Source of the DNA: Macrobrachium rosenbergii
Lineage: Eukaryota; Arthropoda; Malacostraca; Decapoda; Palaemonidae
NCBI RefSeq assembly: GCF_040412425.1
Contig: NC_089768.1
Span: 1,963,501-2,027,500, forward strand
Length of the DNA: 64,000 nt
Direction of reading: 5' to 3'
Positions 14,830 to 27,192 of the stretch are shown here, piece by piece. A program made the position numbers and the translations under genes. The first letter of the stretch is position 1; every line of letters begins with the position of its first letter. The notes beneath the pieces are model-generated. The model was not told the origin of the DNA and ran no database searches. It saw only the letters and a list, made by a program, of their open reading frames with translations.

Positions 14830-15225
14830 GACGAATGATCACAAGATGGTTACTAGAAAGTCAAGGATAGAGGAGATTGAAGTGATCGTCAAAGACGATC
14901 AGCGGGAGATCAGTGATGGAAGAGGCTGATGTGATCATCAAGCACCTTATTGGAATATCAGTAATAGAGGAAACGGTTGTGGTTTTCAAAGATGATCACT
15001 GAAAAGTCTCGGATAGAGGAACTGATGAGATCAGCAAGATGATAACTGGAGAATTAATAATAGAAGGGGCTAATGAAATCATAGAGACGATCCTTGGAAA
15101 ATTAAGGATGGAAGAGATTGCTGTGGTCACAAAGAAGGATCACTGGAAAATCAGAAATGAAGAGATTGATGTCATCATAAAAGACGATCTCTCGATAACT
15201 GTTGATGGAAGAGATTTTAGTAATC
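14830..15225. repeat. Degenerate tandem repeat of about 47-54 bp, about 8 units
   Basis: Units share a GATGATCACTGGAAAATCA-like start, a GATAGAGGAGATTGA-like middle and a TGTGATCATCAAAGA-like end, with variable spacing and many substitutions. An 86-codon frame (15039-15299) runs through the last units (residues like KDDHWKIRNEEIDVIIKDD). I consider it a by-product of the repeat, since earlier units are broken by stops. Confidence 0.7.
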
Positions 15226-15644
15226 ATAAAACACGTCCATGTGACTCTGTCAGGTCTGCAAGGAAAAAGTACTCAAAGAACCGAATTTCCGGTCAATAAC
15301 TCCAATATTAAAATTAGTTAATTATGATGAAAGAAAATTTGGAAAAGTGGGGTGTAAAGATCTAGGAAACTTTCGACTCCGGGTCAGGGAAGCTTGGATG
15401 CAACAGATGAGCCACAGTGACCCTCTGAACTAGGCCTAACCTTACAAGAGCCAGGACAAAGCTATCCACATCTAATGAAAGCTAAGCTAAAAACAGTCTG
15501 TAAGCCAACACAAATATAAGCTAAGCACTCAAAACACTGAAACTGCATTTAAACAATTCCTTGTTCTTACTTTTCTTCCCAACTTCTGAAAAGCTATCCT
15601 CGCTCCTCAATAAAGAACCAAATCACCCAACCCCCCTCCCCCCT

Positions 15645-15651
15645 TCCTCCT

Positions 15652-15682
<31 letters not shown>
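15645..15682. repeat. Poly(A) tract
   Basis: About 29 A residues after a C-rich stretch. It lies immediately 5' of the LINE fragment and may mark an insertion junction. Confidence 0.9.
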
Positions 15683-15684
15683 CG

Positions 15685-16192
15685 CGCTCTTGCGGTGCCT
15701 CATAGTAGGATTAGCCTGTTTCGACCGACTTTCAGTTATCCATTGAGCACATGCTGGTGCAATGTCCTAAATTTAATCGCCTTATGGCAAAGTGCTTACT
15801 GACTGGGAAGACCATTTTAGAAATTTTAGATGACGACGTTGAGGTAGGTAACCTTATGGGTCATCTGAAAGAATCTGGTTATTTGAATGAGATATGATTT
15901 CAGTATATTTAATAAAGATTTTAGTCATATTTATTCTTGTACTGTGTGTATATTTTGAATATAAAAGTTTAGTATATACTTATTTTTTGTTGGTTCTATC
16001 TAATATCATTCTTCATTTTTTACGTTCATATTTTAACCCTGAATTTTACTAGTATGTCATCATTCACCATTCATTATCAATCATGTCATTAATTTATAAT
16101 TTTCACCTACACTACAGCGCTGAATAATCCTGATGGGTTCCGGGGCTTGGTCTTCGAGGCCTAAATTTCATAATCAATCAATCAATCAACAG
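15685..16192 (+). mobile_element. Truncated LINE (non-LTR retrotransposon) 3' end
   Basis: From about 15732 a plus-strand frame reads IEHMLVQCPKF...TILEILDDDVEV..LMGHLKESGYLNEI and then stops (TGA near 15894). This fits the C-terminal tail of Jockey/CR1/I-type reverse-transcriptase proteins (family pattern VEHLLxECPxF ... LxxLLxD...LxxFLxxxGLxxxI). Just upstream the matching CFDRLSV segment is in another frame, so there is a frameshift near 15740. An AT-rich 3' UTR follows, with a conserved GCGCTGAATAATCCTGATGGG string. The element ends in an ATCA-type tail (about 16171-16190). It is 5'-truncated, as is usual for LINE insertions. Confidence 0.72.
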
Positions 16193-17292
16193 TCTTCCTT
16201 CGCAAGTAGCCCTGCCAGGGCTCCTCCACCTACTAACACCTTAACAAGATTATAGGTAACCATAATGAGAATCAAATAATAGAAAATCTCTTAAAATAAT
16301 ATCGATGGATGAAAATTGAAGAGGTAAATAAATCATCGCAGGACCTGTTAGTCTGAAAAGGCGAGATTAGACATCCCCAAATGGCTAACTGCACGATTAG
16401 TGGGCTTGTACTGATTCTGAATCAATCAGTTCCAACAAAGGAGATTGTGGGCTATACCTCCATGCTACAATTTTGTTAAAGGACAGAAGAACATGCAAAA
16501 CAAATGGCCCTAAATACGTAAAATAAAATGCAAAGATCAGCAGAAAATCATAGAGCGAAAATGTCCTATAAGAGAGCAATAAACAAAAGATAGAAGATAA
16601 AAATGTGGCAAAACACGCACTAGGACAAGATCTGGGAACACAATTGCAATAGTAGTAGTACTAAGTTTACCCTCTAAGAACTTCGTTTAAACTACTTTAA
16701 TAAAAGAAGCAAGCGTAGAAAGATAACCATACACAAGAGAGCTTAAGGAAGCAGAAACTACTCAGCCATAAAATACGAATGATGAGACAGAAACAGACTG
16801 ACAAAAAAAAAAAAAAAAAAAGAAATAGATGTAGGAATGAAAAACAGAATAAGAGGAAAAGCTGAAACTCCACCTGGAAGATACCGGCACAGAAAAGAAT
16901 AAGATGACGATGACACCTTCATCACTGACCCCTTGTGGACCTCATAACAAGCGGCTATGTACCCAAATCGTTCAAACGCTGGTTGAATGTCAAAGAAGGA
17001 AGACGCAGCAACTGATCTCTTCCTAAGTAGAGGAGCAGAAGTAACCTTGAGAAGTCCAGAATCTAATAAAGAATAAGCAGAAATCCAGTACCAAGATTAC
17101 TTGGCAGGTAGCAGGGAAGAAATGACATATTTCAAGAAAGTGTATGGGGATAAATACTCTAGAATGAAACCAGCGAGGGTTCTAAATGATTAAAGCATAA
17201 CACATGACCTAACACGTGAACAAAACAGAGGTATGGCATAATTATAACATGTAGACGAGGAAGGAAATACAGAAAAAACTGGCTTGCATCAG

Positions 17293-17293
<1 letters not shown>
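16193..17293. other. Unassigned sequence
   Basis: A-rich on the plus strand, with a poly(A) run near 16803-16821. No recognised element or gene. Confidence 0.5.
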
Positions 17294-17365
<72 letters not shown>

Positions 17366-17372
17366 TATATAC

Positions 17373-17421
<49 letters not shown>
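17294..17421. repeat. Interrupted (TA)n microsatellite
   Basis: TA array with CATTATA interruptions. The 71- and 74-codon Tyr/Ile frames across it are artefacts. Confidence 0.97.
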
Positions 17422-17422
<1 letters not shown>

Positions 17423-18552
17423 GAAGGTAAACCCCTATATCATCCTCATAAATTAAATAAATATGAATAAATATAGACATTAGATTATCCGCATACAATG
17501 TAAACACAAACAATAAGCTAAGCGAAAATAATGATGGAATGGCAACAACTATTAGAACAATATTTCAAACACAGAATAACCGATGACCCAATTCTGACGT
17601 ACTTTCAGTACAAATGAATACTGTTGAAGGATCCGATAATAACGACCTTACTTCGCAACTGCCAAGAAAACCTTTTGCTCTAGACTCTGATTTATCATCA
17701 ACAATGTACAGTAGCATTTCTTCTTATATCATAGGTAACTTGAATGTACACTCAAAACTCAAAAGAGTTTATCACTAAAGATATTGCCAACTTGATATCG
17801 AACTCCTGACGGACTGGCATCTGCAGAATTAGGAAAAAAAAAATTGGAAAATTGAGAGAGCCTATCACAAAGGATTGATTAATAATGATAGCAATAAAAT
17901 TCTAAGAGATTAATAAATTTCCATAAAGCAAATGACTATCAAGAAATGCAGTAAGGATGAGCAATTAAAGGGAAATTTCTGAAAAAAAACAAAAACAAAA
18001 AACCCAGGCGACGTTTTCTCCAATAATCCTTCACTGGAATTCATTGAGTGTCACTAAATCATTTCTCCAGGAGTCTTATCGACGTTAGTGACAGCTATAT
18101 CGCTTTATTAGTTCAATCTATGACAAACGGTGTTTTAGAGAGAGAGAGAGAGAGAGAGAGAGAAGACCGTTTCTCATAGTCATTTGTAGAGATGGAAAAG
18201 TCATCGAAGTGTTACTCTTTTACTCCCATTTATTGTGCCCATTTGACAGACCCACTACGAAATACCAGACAGGAAAGAATCGAAGTGTTTTGCGTTTTTT
18301 CTCATTTTTGTGCAATATTTTATTTTATTTTGCGTTAAAATGAATTTAGGCAATATTATACTGGAACCCTTGCGTCTTTCAAGTTCTTAAAAGTTTTATT
18401 CATAAATTGACAGAATCTTTTCTATATAGGTTTATTGTCATACCCTGATTCTGTTCGTAAAGCAATACAGATTTTAATAGACTTTGCATACAGTTTCTTT
18501 CTACTTGATTTCCAAATCTTACTCATCCTGCCCATTGCTCGATTTTCCTTTT
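17422..18552. other. Unassigned sequence with a short (AG)n tract
   Basis: A (GA)n run of about 13 units lies at 18136-18162. Nothing else was recognised. Confidence 0.5.
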
Positions 18553-18930
18553 TAGTTTTCTATAAAAGAAAACTATTGAGATGGCTTTGTCTGTCCGTCC
18601 GCACTTTTTCTGTCCGCCCTCAGATCTTAAAAACTACTGAGGCTAGAGGGCTGCAAATTGGTAGGCTGATCATCCACCCTCCAATCAGCAAACATACTAA
18701 ATTGCAGCCCTCTAGCCTCAGTAGTTTTTATTTTATTTAAGGTTAAGGTTTACCATGGACCGTGCGTCTGGCAGCGCTTTCCGGAGGCGTATCCGATGCA
18801 CCTCACTTGATCGCATCTGGAGAGCAACTGAGCGGCTGCCTGGTCGTAGCTGAGAGTTTCATACATCATTATATGCTGTACAGAAAACTCGATTGCGCCG
18901 AGGAAACTTCGGCTCACATTTTACTTGTTT
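18553..18930 (+). mobile_element. Foldback interspersed repeat, copy D
   Basis: Same family and orientation as copy C. The central palindrome is at about 18626-18730 and the ends are as in the other copies. The first part of a 101-codon frame (18435-18740) overlaps it and is not considered a gene. It abuts the LINE relic to its right. Confidence 0.73.
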
Positions 18931-19613
18931 AGTCTTTCACTAAATTCCAACTCAAGAGATCCTATACTGGATATTATGGTTACTAAATATTTAAAAGATT
19001 CAGTTTCATTAATCCTTTCTCCATCTTATGTTTTTTCATCCCTAAGTTGTTGCCCTGTCCTTGTTCCTTTTATTATTTATTCTTAGATTTATTTTGAGTC
19101 CCTTCACTCTGGATATGGTTCGTGCCATCAAGCAAGCTTTGTCAATCTACACATTCTAAGTCAGCCATGTTTCTATCGTTACTCCAGTCTAAACCTTCTC
19201 TTTTATCTGTGATAACTTACTTTTCATCATAAAATCATAAGAAGGCAAACAAATTAGGTGAAATAACATTCCCTTGTAGCACCCTACCACTTACAGCAGT
19301 CACTTGAAAAGCTCTGTCAATATTAACTCCGTTCGTGGATGAATTCAATTAGCTTTACATATTTAACAGGAATGCCATATAGAAGCAAGACCTTCCATAA
19401 TATTTGTCCATGGACGCTGTCAGCTGTCTTCTCGTAATCAACAAAGGCCATCAGAAGTGGATTTTGAAATTGCGCATATTGCTGCACAAGATATCTTAAA
19501 AAAATGTTTGATCTATTTAACTCCTGCTTCTTTTTTTTTTTTTTTTTTATACCGTCTCCTTCATAACTAAACTTTTTGTCAGTTTCTTTCTCCAGCCTGT
19601 TGAGATTAGGCAT
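18931..19613 (-). pseudogene. LINE reverse-transcriptase relic
   Basis: The minus frame at 19323-19613 contains LRYLVQQYAQFQNPLLMAFVDYEKTAD-SVHGQILWKVL-LYGIPVKYVKLI in order. That is the motif A region of non-LTR reverse transcriptases (family FIDYEKAFDSV, with the catalytic Asp in DYEK). Further 3', in other frames down to about 18950, come remnants resembling the GVxQGDVxSPxLF motif (about 19245-19280), an LADLEYADD-like segment with the second catalytic pair corrupted (about 19155-19175), and an ESFKYLVTIISS-like segment (about 18975-19010). Multiple stops and frameshifts show it is dead. A run of about 18 T residues (about 19530-19548) falls inside the first frame. The clade may be RTE or CR1 and was not resolved. 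Confidence 0.72.
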
Positions 19614-21401
19614 ATTGAAAATTTCCTTTTACAATTGATTTCGATGCATTGCTGCTATAGTTACCGCATCAGTCAGGTCACCTATCTCTGGTGACTTAGC
19701 TATGACTTCCATTCCCACTCATCAGATTTTATTTTCTCATTCTATATTTTGGAAAACAGCCTAGTTGATATAAAGGTTTCCATTTCATTTTCAGCTAAAA
19801 TAATGTCTGCAGTGGTTCCACCAGAAACTGCTATTTTCTTGTCCCAAGTTCCTTAATTATTGGTTCTACTTCAAAAAGTAAGCAACCGTTCTGAAGTACA
19901 TTCAGCTGACCGTTAATAAAAGTGAGCTTTGTCTATATGGTTTCCGGTTTTTAATGTCATTACAAGTGTTTTTTCGCTGCTCATAGTGTATCATTTTTCC
20001 ACAGTCTGATTTTGCTGGACCAGGAAAATGGAAATCCAGTTTGCTATAGAATCTTGTTTTGCGCGCTCCTGGAGAGAACTGATGGTGACACAAAGAGATC
20101 CTTGCAGGAATGATATTTTACTACAGGTGACTACGTCCTGTCTAGGGCCAGCGTGAAAGATAAGGTAACAGAAAAATCCTAATTTTCGTTTTTATCAAAA
20201 CTTGGAAAAAATAAAGATGTGTTGCGGTTTAAACAATTAATTCGAAAAAATGAAAGTGTTGAGGAATTTCAGTTATCAAGATGAGGACAAAAACGAATAG
20301 ATAAAAGCAGAAGAAAGATTATACAAGCAGAAAGAAAGATGCGGGTAGCTGAAGAAACTGTCGAAATAAAAATACAGAAAGCAAGATAAACGAGGTGAAG
20401 AAACTGATGACCAAAGACAAAGACAGGCAGAATTTTTACAAGAAACAGCAACTGCTTGCACAAAGCTAAAGAGAAGAGAAGTTTAACAAGAATTAGTCAA
20501 AGCATGAAGATTTGTTCTATCATTTGATAAGAGAGCCCCGGCGATTTGTCTTCGTGTATCTTATTTGTAAACTATTCTGAGGCACAAAATTTTATATTCA
20601 AAAGAAGGCAACGTTAAATGCTTATAGCATTTCCTTGTAAATAAAGGTATGAAAGTTTAATCCTTTAATTTGGATTATGCTCACAATGTAAAACGTTCAG
20701 TATCAGTGTCTGGCCTAAAATGTAGAATATCATGACTGGAAAGATATACTTTATAAAGTTTAAATTTAAATCACTTCAGAGCACAGTGTCATGGAGCCGG
20801 AGCTCCATTTTGACTCGAAATCACGGGCAGGGTGCTGGATGATATTCTTACCTTCAATTAGCTCATAAACTCCCTTGACCTAAGTATGAAAATTAAGAAT
20901 GACAACGAGACACTAACTGAAAATTTTGCTAACTAATTTGCCAAGGTATCCAGGAAATTAGATGGAAAACCACATGCAGACCATCGTCGGAGAGAGGAGC
21001 AGAAAACGATAGACTTCACGCCACTTAGGGACAGATCGAAATAATGATTCCGTTCGCCATTTCATTCATGTAACAATGTACACAACTTGTATATTCGTGA
21101 TGTCTTCTTAGATATTTAAATGACATATCTTTCCTTTGGTCAGGGAATTGGGAAAGCTTTTGCCTCTTGCAAAAATTGAAAAGGAGAGTTTGTTAATAAT
21201 CGTCTATCGACGCATTTGAAGAACTTTCTGTCATTATAATTTCATTTTTAGCGAGTCTTTTAAGTTAAAATCAGTTGTCTTGTACATAACTATTTTGTAT
21301 GGTGGAGTTTACTAAGATTTTCAAAAGTTTAATAAGTATGAAATTATATTTTACAAAGGTATTACTATTTATGCAATATGCTCTGTAAGGCTTTGTTGTA
21401 A
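19614..21401. other. Unassigned sequence
   Basis: May include 5' parts of the LINE relic up to about 19.9 kb, but no motif is secure. No gene recognised. Confidence 0.45.

Positions 21402-21490
<89 letters not shown>
21402..21490. repeat. (TA)n microsatellite
   Basis: Pure TA array of about 44 units. Confidence 0.98.
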
Positions 21491-21494
<4 letters not shown>

Positions 21495-22543
21495 AATATT
21501 ACTGCTGTTCGCCCTCGATGTATTTATGTGTAGGAATATTAGTCAGATTGACCTCGACAGAGAACATCTCTGTCCCACAGGTAGGCCAGGCAATTCAAAA
21601 TAACGATCACAGCAGAGACAGACGGCGTCCTCGCATAGGCAGGAATAGGCTGGGTAGTTAAAAAAAAAAAAATATGCCTATGGCATTAGGGACCTAAACC
21701 TCAGAGAGGGTTTTCACTCAATAATCTCTAGTAATGGTGGTCTTAAGCTATCTTTCCCTTTACCCTACGCATTCGGCGATGTCTTTGTCAAGGTCGGAGT
21801 ACCTGGGGCGTCGTGTAAAGATGCAGCCAGTCACCTTGCGGGAATGCGAGCGAGGTCAGAGAGAGACAGGCCGTGAACGAGAGCGTACGCCGTGTAGTGT
21901 GCCGGAACGGTGTCCTTTGTCCCTTTACACCACTTTTGCTCCCACGTCTATATTAATTAGTGAATTGGGAAGACTGCTAGTATCAAGACTTCCGAGTGTT
22001 CGTTGTATACGCAAACGACTCGACATTCAAGGTAAGTCCGATTCTTGTTCAAGCTTCGTCGATTGACTAATAACTTTTCTGTATTTCCGTTTCCTTTGTT
22101 TCATCCTCCAGCCACCACTTACGGGATATGCTTGTACGAACTCTAAGATTAAGCCAAATTATTATATTGTTTAGCGTTAGCCGAAATATCACAGTAAGTC
22201 TCGGGGATTTAGGCAAGCAAGTCATTTTAATACTCTGGTATTCGTTATGCCTAGCGTTCACTGTTTGGAAGACTGTTGTGCTGTTTTGTATTCAATACCA
22301 TCTTAACGAGTAGAGATTTTTCTGCGTCCGCAGTTGGTGACATTTATCATAAAGTCTTTATTCCTTGAATATTCTTTGTTAAGGTTAATTACCCTTAACT
22401 GGCGACCTTTGGTTAATTAACGTCTGTCTTTGAGGTTAATTCGTGGCTTCAAGTGACAGGTTACGTGTATTCTTGGCATGCAGGGCCGTGAAACTTTACG
22501 TAAATTAAACAATAACTGATCAGCCAAGACACGCACGTGACAA

Positions 22544-22544
<1 letters not shown>
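21491..22544. other. Unassigned sequence
   Basis: A 110-codon plus frame (21734-22066) is rich in Arg/Glu because of GAGAG-like DNA and has no domain. It stays hypothetical and unlisted as a gene. Nothing else recognised. Confidence 0.45.

Positions 22545-22614
<70 letters not shown>
22545..22614. repeat. (TA)n microsatellite
   Basis: TA array of about 35 units. Confidence 0.98.
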
Positions 22615-22616
<2 letters not shown>

Positions 22617-24708
22617 ATCATTCCTGTTATAAGTAGGACCATTAATAACAGCATTGTAACATCAACCACTCTTGACTTAAAATCTTTATGCCCACAAGAA
22701 CATACTGAATAGCTGCAATGGCACTCAGTTGGTAACCTTTATTTTCTTTGACAACCAGTCTCTAGGAACCTTTGTGCATTCCTGTAGAGCAAGATGGTTC
22801 ATGCACCCTCAGGAGAGTTAGCTTCTCACAGACCATATTTACCACCCAGGCTGAACCATGGTTTTTTTTTTTTTTTTGATGTAAGAAGGTTTTGGTTACA
22901 AACCGGAGGGAAACACTTCATTGCGAATGACTTGGTTTGTGAACATTTGGAAAAAAGGATCTACACTCTAGGAGTGAATGTGTTTCAGAGGAAAGGGGCC
23001 TGACCAGCAAATATGATGCATAGCCTGACAACATTGACAATATTGGTATGATCTTGTGCACACTCATAAGAGGCAGGATACCACGCTACTGAAAAACACT
23101 GCTCATGCTATCTGGACATACAACAGTATCAGCGAGGCTGAATAGGAGTAACCAGTATTGAGTACTCAGTCACGTAAAATTGTATTCTTATTGGTTAATC
23201 TTAGCCAAGAAACACGTAACCTGCATGCTAACCCTAGTCACCACTGGTATTGACTCAGAGAATCATTCTTGCAGAAAAGAGGAAGCTCTTGCGTTGTTTA
23301 ATGACTCCTTAGTCTGAGAAACGGGACAGCTTTAGTGAGGTCCTTTCAAGCTCCAGAATGATCATCTGTAGGATCTCGAATGTTTGCGGCACAGTCATCA
23401 TTGCTTAGGAAAACCTTTGATAAAAACCAAGAGTTGTGCCAAATACCACAACTCCATACCATAGAGGTATCTTACACGAGAACACCATGAGCCCATAAGT
23501 GGGCTACACTGCCACCACCAACATCATACTTGCAAAGGTGTCTCCCATGACTCCCATCAAGATCATGCGTAGCTCAGATTTCTTACAGGAAGCTACGCTA
23601 TTGTAACCAAAACTCCCTGGGCCTTTCAGTAGATCAGCATTAAAGAGGTCCGGTATGATTTTGTGTGCTTTCTGTTGCATGCCATGCCGCAGTCTGACAG
23701 GATAATGACCGTCAGGTCGAAGGTCGTTCTTTGTTTGGAAAAGGTTCTTTTTGATGCAGCTCTTTTAATGCTGCTGATTTATCACGGCCTCAGTATGGTG
23801 CCCACCCATTTGGCTTTGACAGTAAGAAATATTGATTAATAAAGCATAAGACTTTATTACACCAAAATTCCAATGGCCATGCCAGAGTAGCTGTTATGAT
23901 TACTCGCTGTTCATGTGATTAATAAACTTTAAGGTAATTGCCCCTTTTTTTTATCTATAATCGAAGGTTCTTCATATATCAAACGAATTCATGTTCACTA
24001 CATATGCCATAACATTTTCTATTAAATACAAATTCTGTTCCTTACACAGGAGGCTATTGTGAAATCTGCATATATTGTAATGCAGAGGAAGAATTATGGT
24101 TGGGTCCATGATCAAACAATTTTATTTCCTCTTTGCATTAGTTGTTGTGAAGTAATAGAATGAATATGGTCTATGAGCATGTGCTTTATTATTATTTTGC
24201 AACACAATTAACAAATATGTAGCATCACAAAATAAAAAGAATATCAAGTTTATATTTCTTAGATGAAACAGGATTTCGAACCACTTACAAAATAACGCAT
24301 GTTGAGCAAAAACCTCTCTCTTTCTAATCCTGAATCCTTTTTGATCAATAGTGCCAGAAAAGGTCAATCCAGTCACTGCTCTTATCTGACCAGTCGAGAA
24401 TTTTCATATATCAGCTTCAGTGTTTTATAAATACAACTTCCAAACATAATATTGTCCTATAACTGTTTAACAATGTAAATTTTTAAGTTGTGTATTATGT
24501 GTATGTTACTTACCTTCTGTTGGACAAATGAAGACGGTTCAAATAAATGAAACATGTAAGAAAATAAAAATACTGTCTTTACAAATACCTCCTTTTGGCA
24601 TTACTGTACATATTTCATTGGACATCCCATTTTCGACTTGTTGGTTTATAGTATTGAAGTACAATAAATAAATATAAAATGCACATTGTCGTCATTTCTT
24701 TCATGTCT
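22615..24708. other. Unassigned sequence
   Basis: No recognised element. A poly(T) run lies near 22862-22878. Confidence 0.45.
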
Positions 24709-24715
24709 TATATAT

Positions 24716-24764
<49 letters not shown>

Positions 24765-24828
24765 CATAATATATATGTATATATAAACATATATTGTGGG
24801 TATATATATATACATATATATAGACACA

Positions 24829-24868
<40 letters not shown>

Positions 24869-24955
24869 CATATATATATACATATATACATATATATATA
24901 CATATATATACATACATATGTATACATATATATCTATATATGTATATATACACAG
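24709..24955. repeat. Imperfect (TA)n / TATACA array
   Basis: About 245 bp of TA repeats with frequent TG, CA and TTACA interruptions. All Tyr/Ile frames of 72-122 codons on both strands derive from it. Confidence 0.95.
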
Positions 24956-25008
24956 TATACTCCAAACCACGCAAGTTCACGGTGTATAAAATAAATACAC
25001 CGCACAGG

Positions 25009-25439
25009 GCCTCAATAATACGGAAGGTTCAAAAGAGGGATTCTTTATTTACAAGCTTTCAGAGGCACGTCCGACTCCATCTCCAAGGAACCAATAATGA
25101 AAAACACATACATGACAAATATATATATATAAGCATAAGATCATCAACTGGTTACTTCTCCTAATCCTGACCTGTCACCTGGGAATTAGGTCTTGTGACC
25201 TTTGCAGCTAAAGAAAACAGCTGCAAAGTTCACAAGAAAGCGACCCCTGTGGGACAAGACCTCCTGGGACACAAGTCAGGATTAGGACAAGTAAGCTGCT
25301 GACGATCTTGTGCTTATATATATGCATGACATATATGTGTTTTTCATTATTTGGTTCTTTGAAGATGGAGGTAGTTGCGCCTCTGAAAGCTGGTAAATAA
25401 AAGAATCTCCTCTTTTGAACCTTCCGCATTATTGAGGTC
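25009..25439. repeat. Large imperfect palindrome with hammerhead-like arms
   Basis: Two arms of about 200 bp face each other around a centre near 25,220. The outer ends are GGCCTCAATAATACGGAAGG and its near-complement CCTTCCGCATTATTGAGGTCC, followed by matching CAAAAGAGGGATTCTTTATT blocks. At the centre is CTTTGCAGCT / AGCTGCAAAG. The right arm has a deletion or insertion of about 20 bp relative to the left. Each arm, read outward from the centre, contains a GAAGATGGAGG...CCTCTGAAAGC segment. That resembles the CUGAnGA-stem II-GAAA core of the type I hammerhead ribozymes found in Penelope-like element termini. TA arrays flank both sides. I infer two inverted terminal repeats of a Penelope-like element. 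Confidence 0.75.

Positions 25440-25440
<1 letters not shown>

Positions 25441-25518
<78 letters not shown>
25441..25518. repeat. (TA)n microsatellite
   Basis: TA array directly abutting the palindrome, with more TATACA-type sequence continuing to about 25,600. Confidence 0.97.
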
Positions 25519-25522
<4 letters not shown>

Positions 25523-25939
25523 CTCATATATACATATGCAAATATATGTATACATATATATATACATATATATTTATACATTATGTATACATATCTTATA
25601 TATAAAAGTAAATGTTTGTATGTGTGAATGTTTGTAACTTTGTGTGCTATGGAAATCTGAACTGCTTGACTAATCTAGACAAAATTTGGCCCGTGGCCAT
25701 CATTTCACCCAACTTAGGTAATAGGGTAGGTTTCAAGTACGTATCCTATTCCCCTTCCCCTTCCCCTCCCCCCATCCCCCTTCCCTTCTCCTGAAACGGG
25801 GCTTGGTGCTGCCCATAGACTTAGTAACTAATGTGGTAAATAAACTCTATGGGTTTATCATACCTCATTTAATTTACTCGACACCCTGGAAATATAATAT
25901 CGAAAATGCTTGTCTTTCTTGTGATTAATAATTCTGTAT

Positions 25940-26096
25940 CAAGATCTGTGTTTAGGTTTAGTGGGGTGTGTGTTTAGGCTTGGTGGGAATGTATTTAGTT
26001 TAGTAGGGGGTGTGTTTAGGTTTAGTGGGGGTGTGCTTAGGTTTTGTGGGGCTGTTTCAGTTAAGTGGGGGATGTGTTTAGGTTTAGTGGGGGTTA
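25940..26096 (+). repeat. TTTAGGTTTAGTGGGGGTGTG minisatellite
   Basis: About seven degenerate units of 18-22 bp built on GTGTTTAGGTTTAGTGGGG, inside the HINE-like element. The 66-codon frame over it is a by-product. Confidence 0.85.
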
Positions 26097-26916
26097 AATG
26101 GGACAGTCACCACAGTAATATCTGGATAAAAGTGACAGACAGTATAGTGATACTTGGATAAATGGGACAGTCACCACAGTAATACCTAGATAAAAGGGAC
26201 ATTCACCACAGTAATACCCAGATAAAGGGGACAGTCACCACAGTAATATCTGGATATAAGGGACAGACAGTATAGTGATACTTGGATAAATGGGGCAGTC
26301 ACCACAGTAATACCTGGATAAAATGGACAGTTACTTCAGTAATATCTGGATAAAAGGGACAGTCACCACAGTAATACCTGGTTAAATTGGACAGTCACCA
26401 CAGTAATACCTGGATAAAAGGGACAGTCACCACAATAATACCTGGATAAATGGGACAGTCATTACAGTAATGCCTGGATACAATGGACAGTCAGCACAGT
26501 AATACCTGGATAAATTGGACAGTCAGCACAGTAATACAAGGTTAGAAGGAACAGTCATCACAGTAATACCTGGTTAAATGGGACAGTCACCACAGTAATA
26601 ACTGGATAAGTGGGACAGTCCCTGCAGTAATATCTGGATAAAAGGGACAGTTAGTACAGTAATACCTGGACAAATGGGCAGTCAGAATGGTAATACCTGG
26701 ATAAAAGGGACAGTCACCACAGTAATACCTGGATAGATGGGACAGTCAGCACAGTAATATTTGGATAAAAGGGACAGTTAGTACAGTAATTCCTGGATAA
26801 AAGGGACAGTCACTACAGTAATGCCTGGATAAATGGGACAGTCAGCACAGTAATATTTGGATAAAGGGGACAGTCAGCACGGTAATTTCTGGATAAAAGG
26901 GACAGTCAGCACAAGG
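26097..26916 (+). repeat. Minisatellite, about 33-34 bp x about 24-25
   Basis: Units follow the pattern GGACAGTCACCACAGTAATA + CCTGGATAAAAG, with single-base variants (AGCACAG or TATAGTG, TGGATAAATG). The array is uninterrupted for about 820 bp and lies inside the HINE-like element. Confidence 0.96.
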
Positions 26917-26982
26917 AGGTGCAGGACATTTTGATGAGTCCTTCAGAGTTTTCTCAGGCAGAGCCAGGTTAGTCAGCTAGCA

Positions 26983-27107
26983 TACACACACACATATATA
27001 TATATATATTTATATGTATCTGTACACATGTATAAATAGATACATCATATATACATAAATATATATAGTATATATATAAAGACACAGATATACACATATA
27101 TGCATAT

Positions 27108-27190
<83 letters not shown>
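26983..27190. repeat. (CA)n and (TA)n microsatellites with irregular spacer
   Basis: A short (CA)n(TA)n at 26,983-27,008, an irregular TATACA region, then a pure TA array at 27,112-27,190. Confidence 0.95.

Positions 27191-27192
<2 letters not shown>

Larger units (their letters stand above)
25600..26981 (+). mobile_element. HINE/Helitron-like non-autonomous element with internal minisatellite
   Basis: It starts at TATAAAAGTAAATGTTTGTA and continues through a block containing ACAAAATTTGGCCCGTGGCC, typical in layout of widespread arthropod repeats that begin TATAAAAG...GTTTGTAT. It ends GGTTAGTCAGCTAG next to a (CA)n tract. The 3' CTAG end and the central tandem repeats fit Helitron/Helentron-derived elements (HINE/DINE type). 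No Rep-helicase is encoded. A related 3' end (GGGTTGGTCAGCTAG) occurs at 28,533-28,548 and inverted at 28,698. The superfamily assignment is tentative; the boundaries are supported by the shared 3' terminus. Confidence 0.5.

Noticed and set aside
15039..15299. 86-codon frame as a small gene
   Set aside because: It runs through a degenerate tandem repeat whose other units are broken by stops.
21734..22066. 110-codon plus frame as a host gene
   Set aside because: No domain and low-complexity Arg/Glu composition from GA-rich DNA. No splice or promoter context to support it.
26097..26916. Regular array of units of about 33 bp considered as a CRISPR array
   Set aside because: The whole unit repeats with no unique spacers, and the context is eukaryotic with no cas genes. 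It is a minisatellite.
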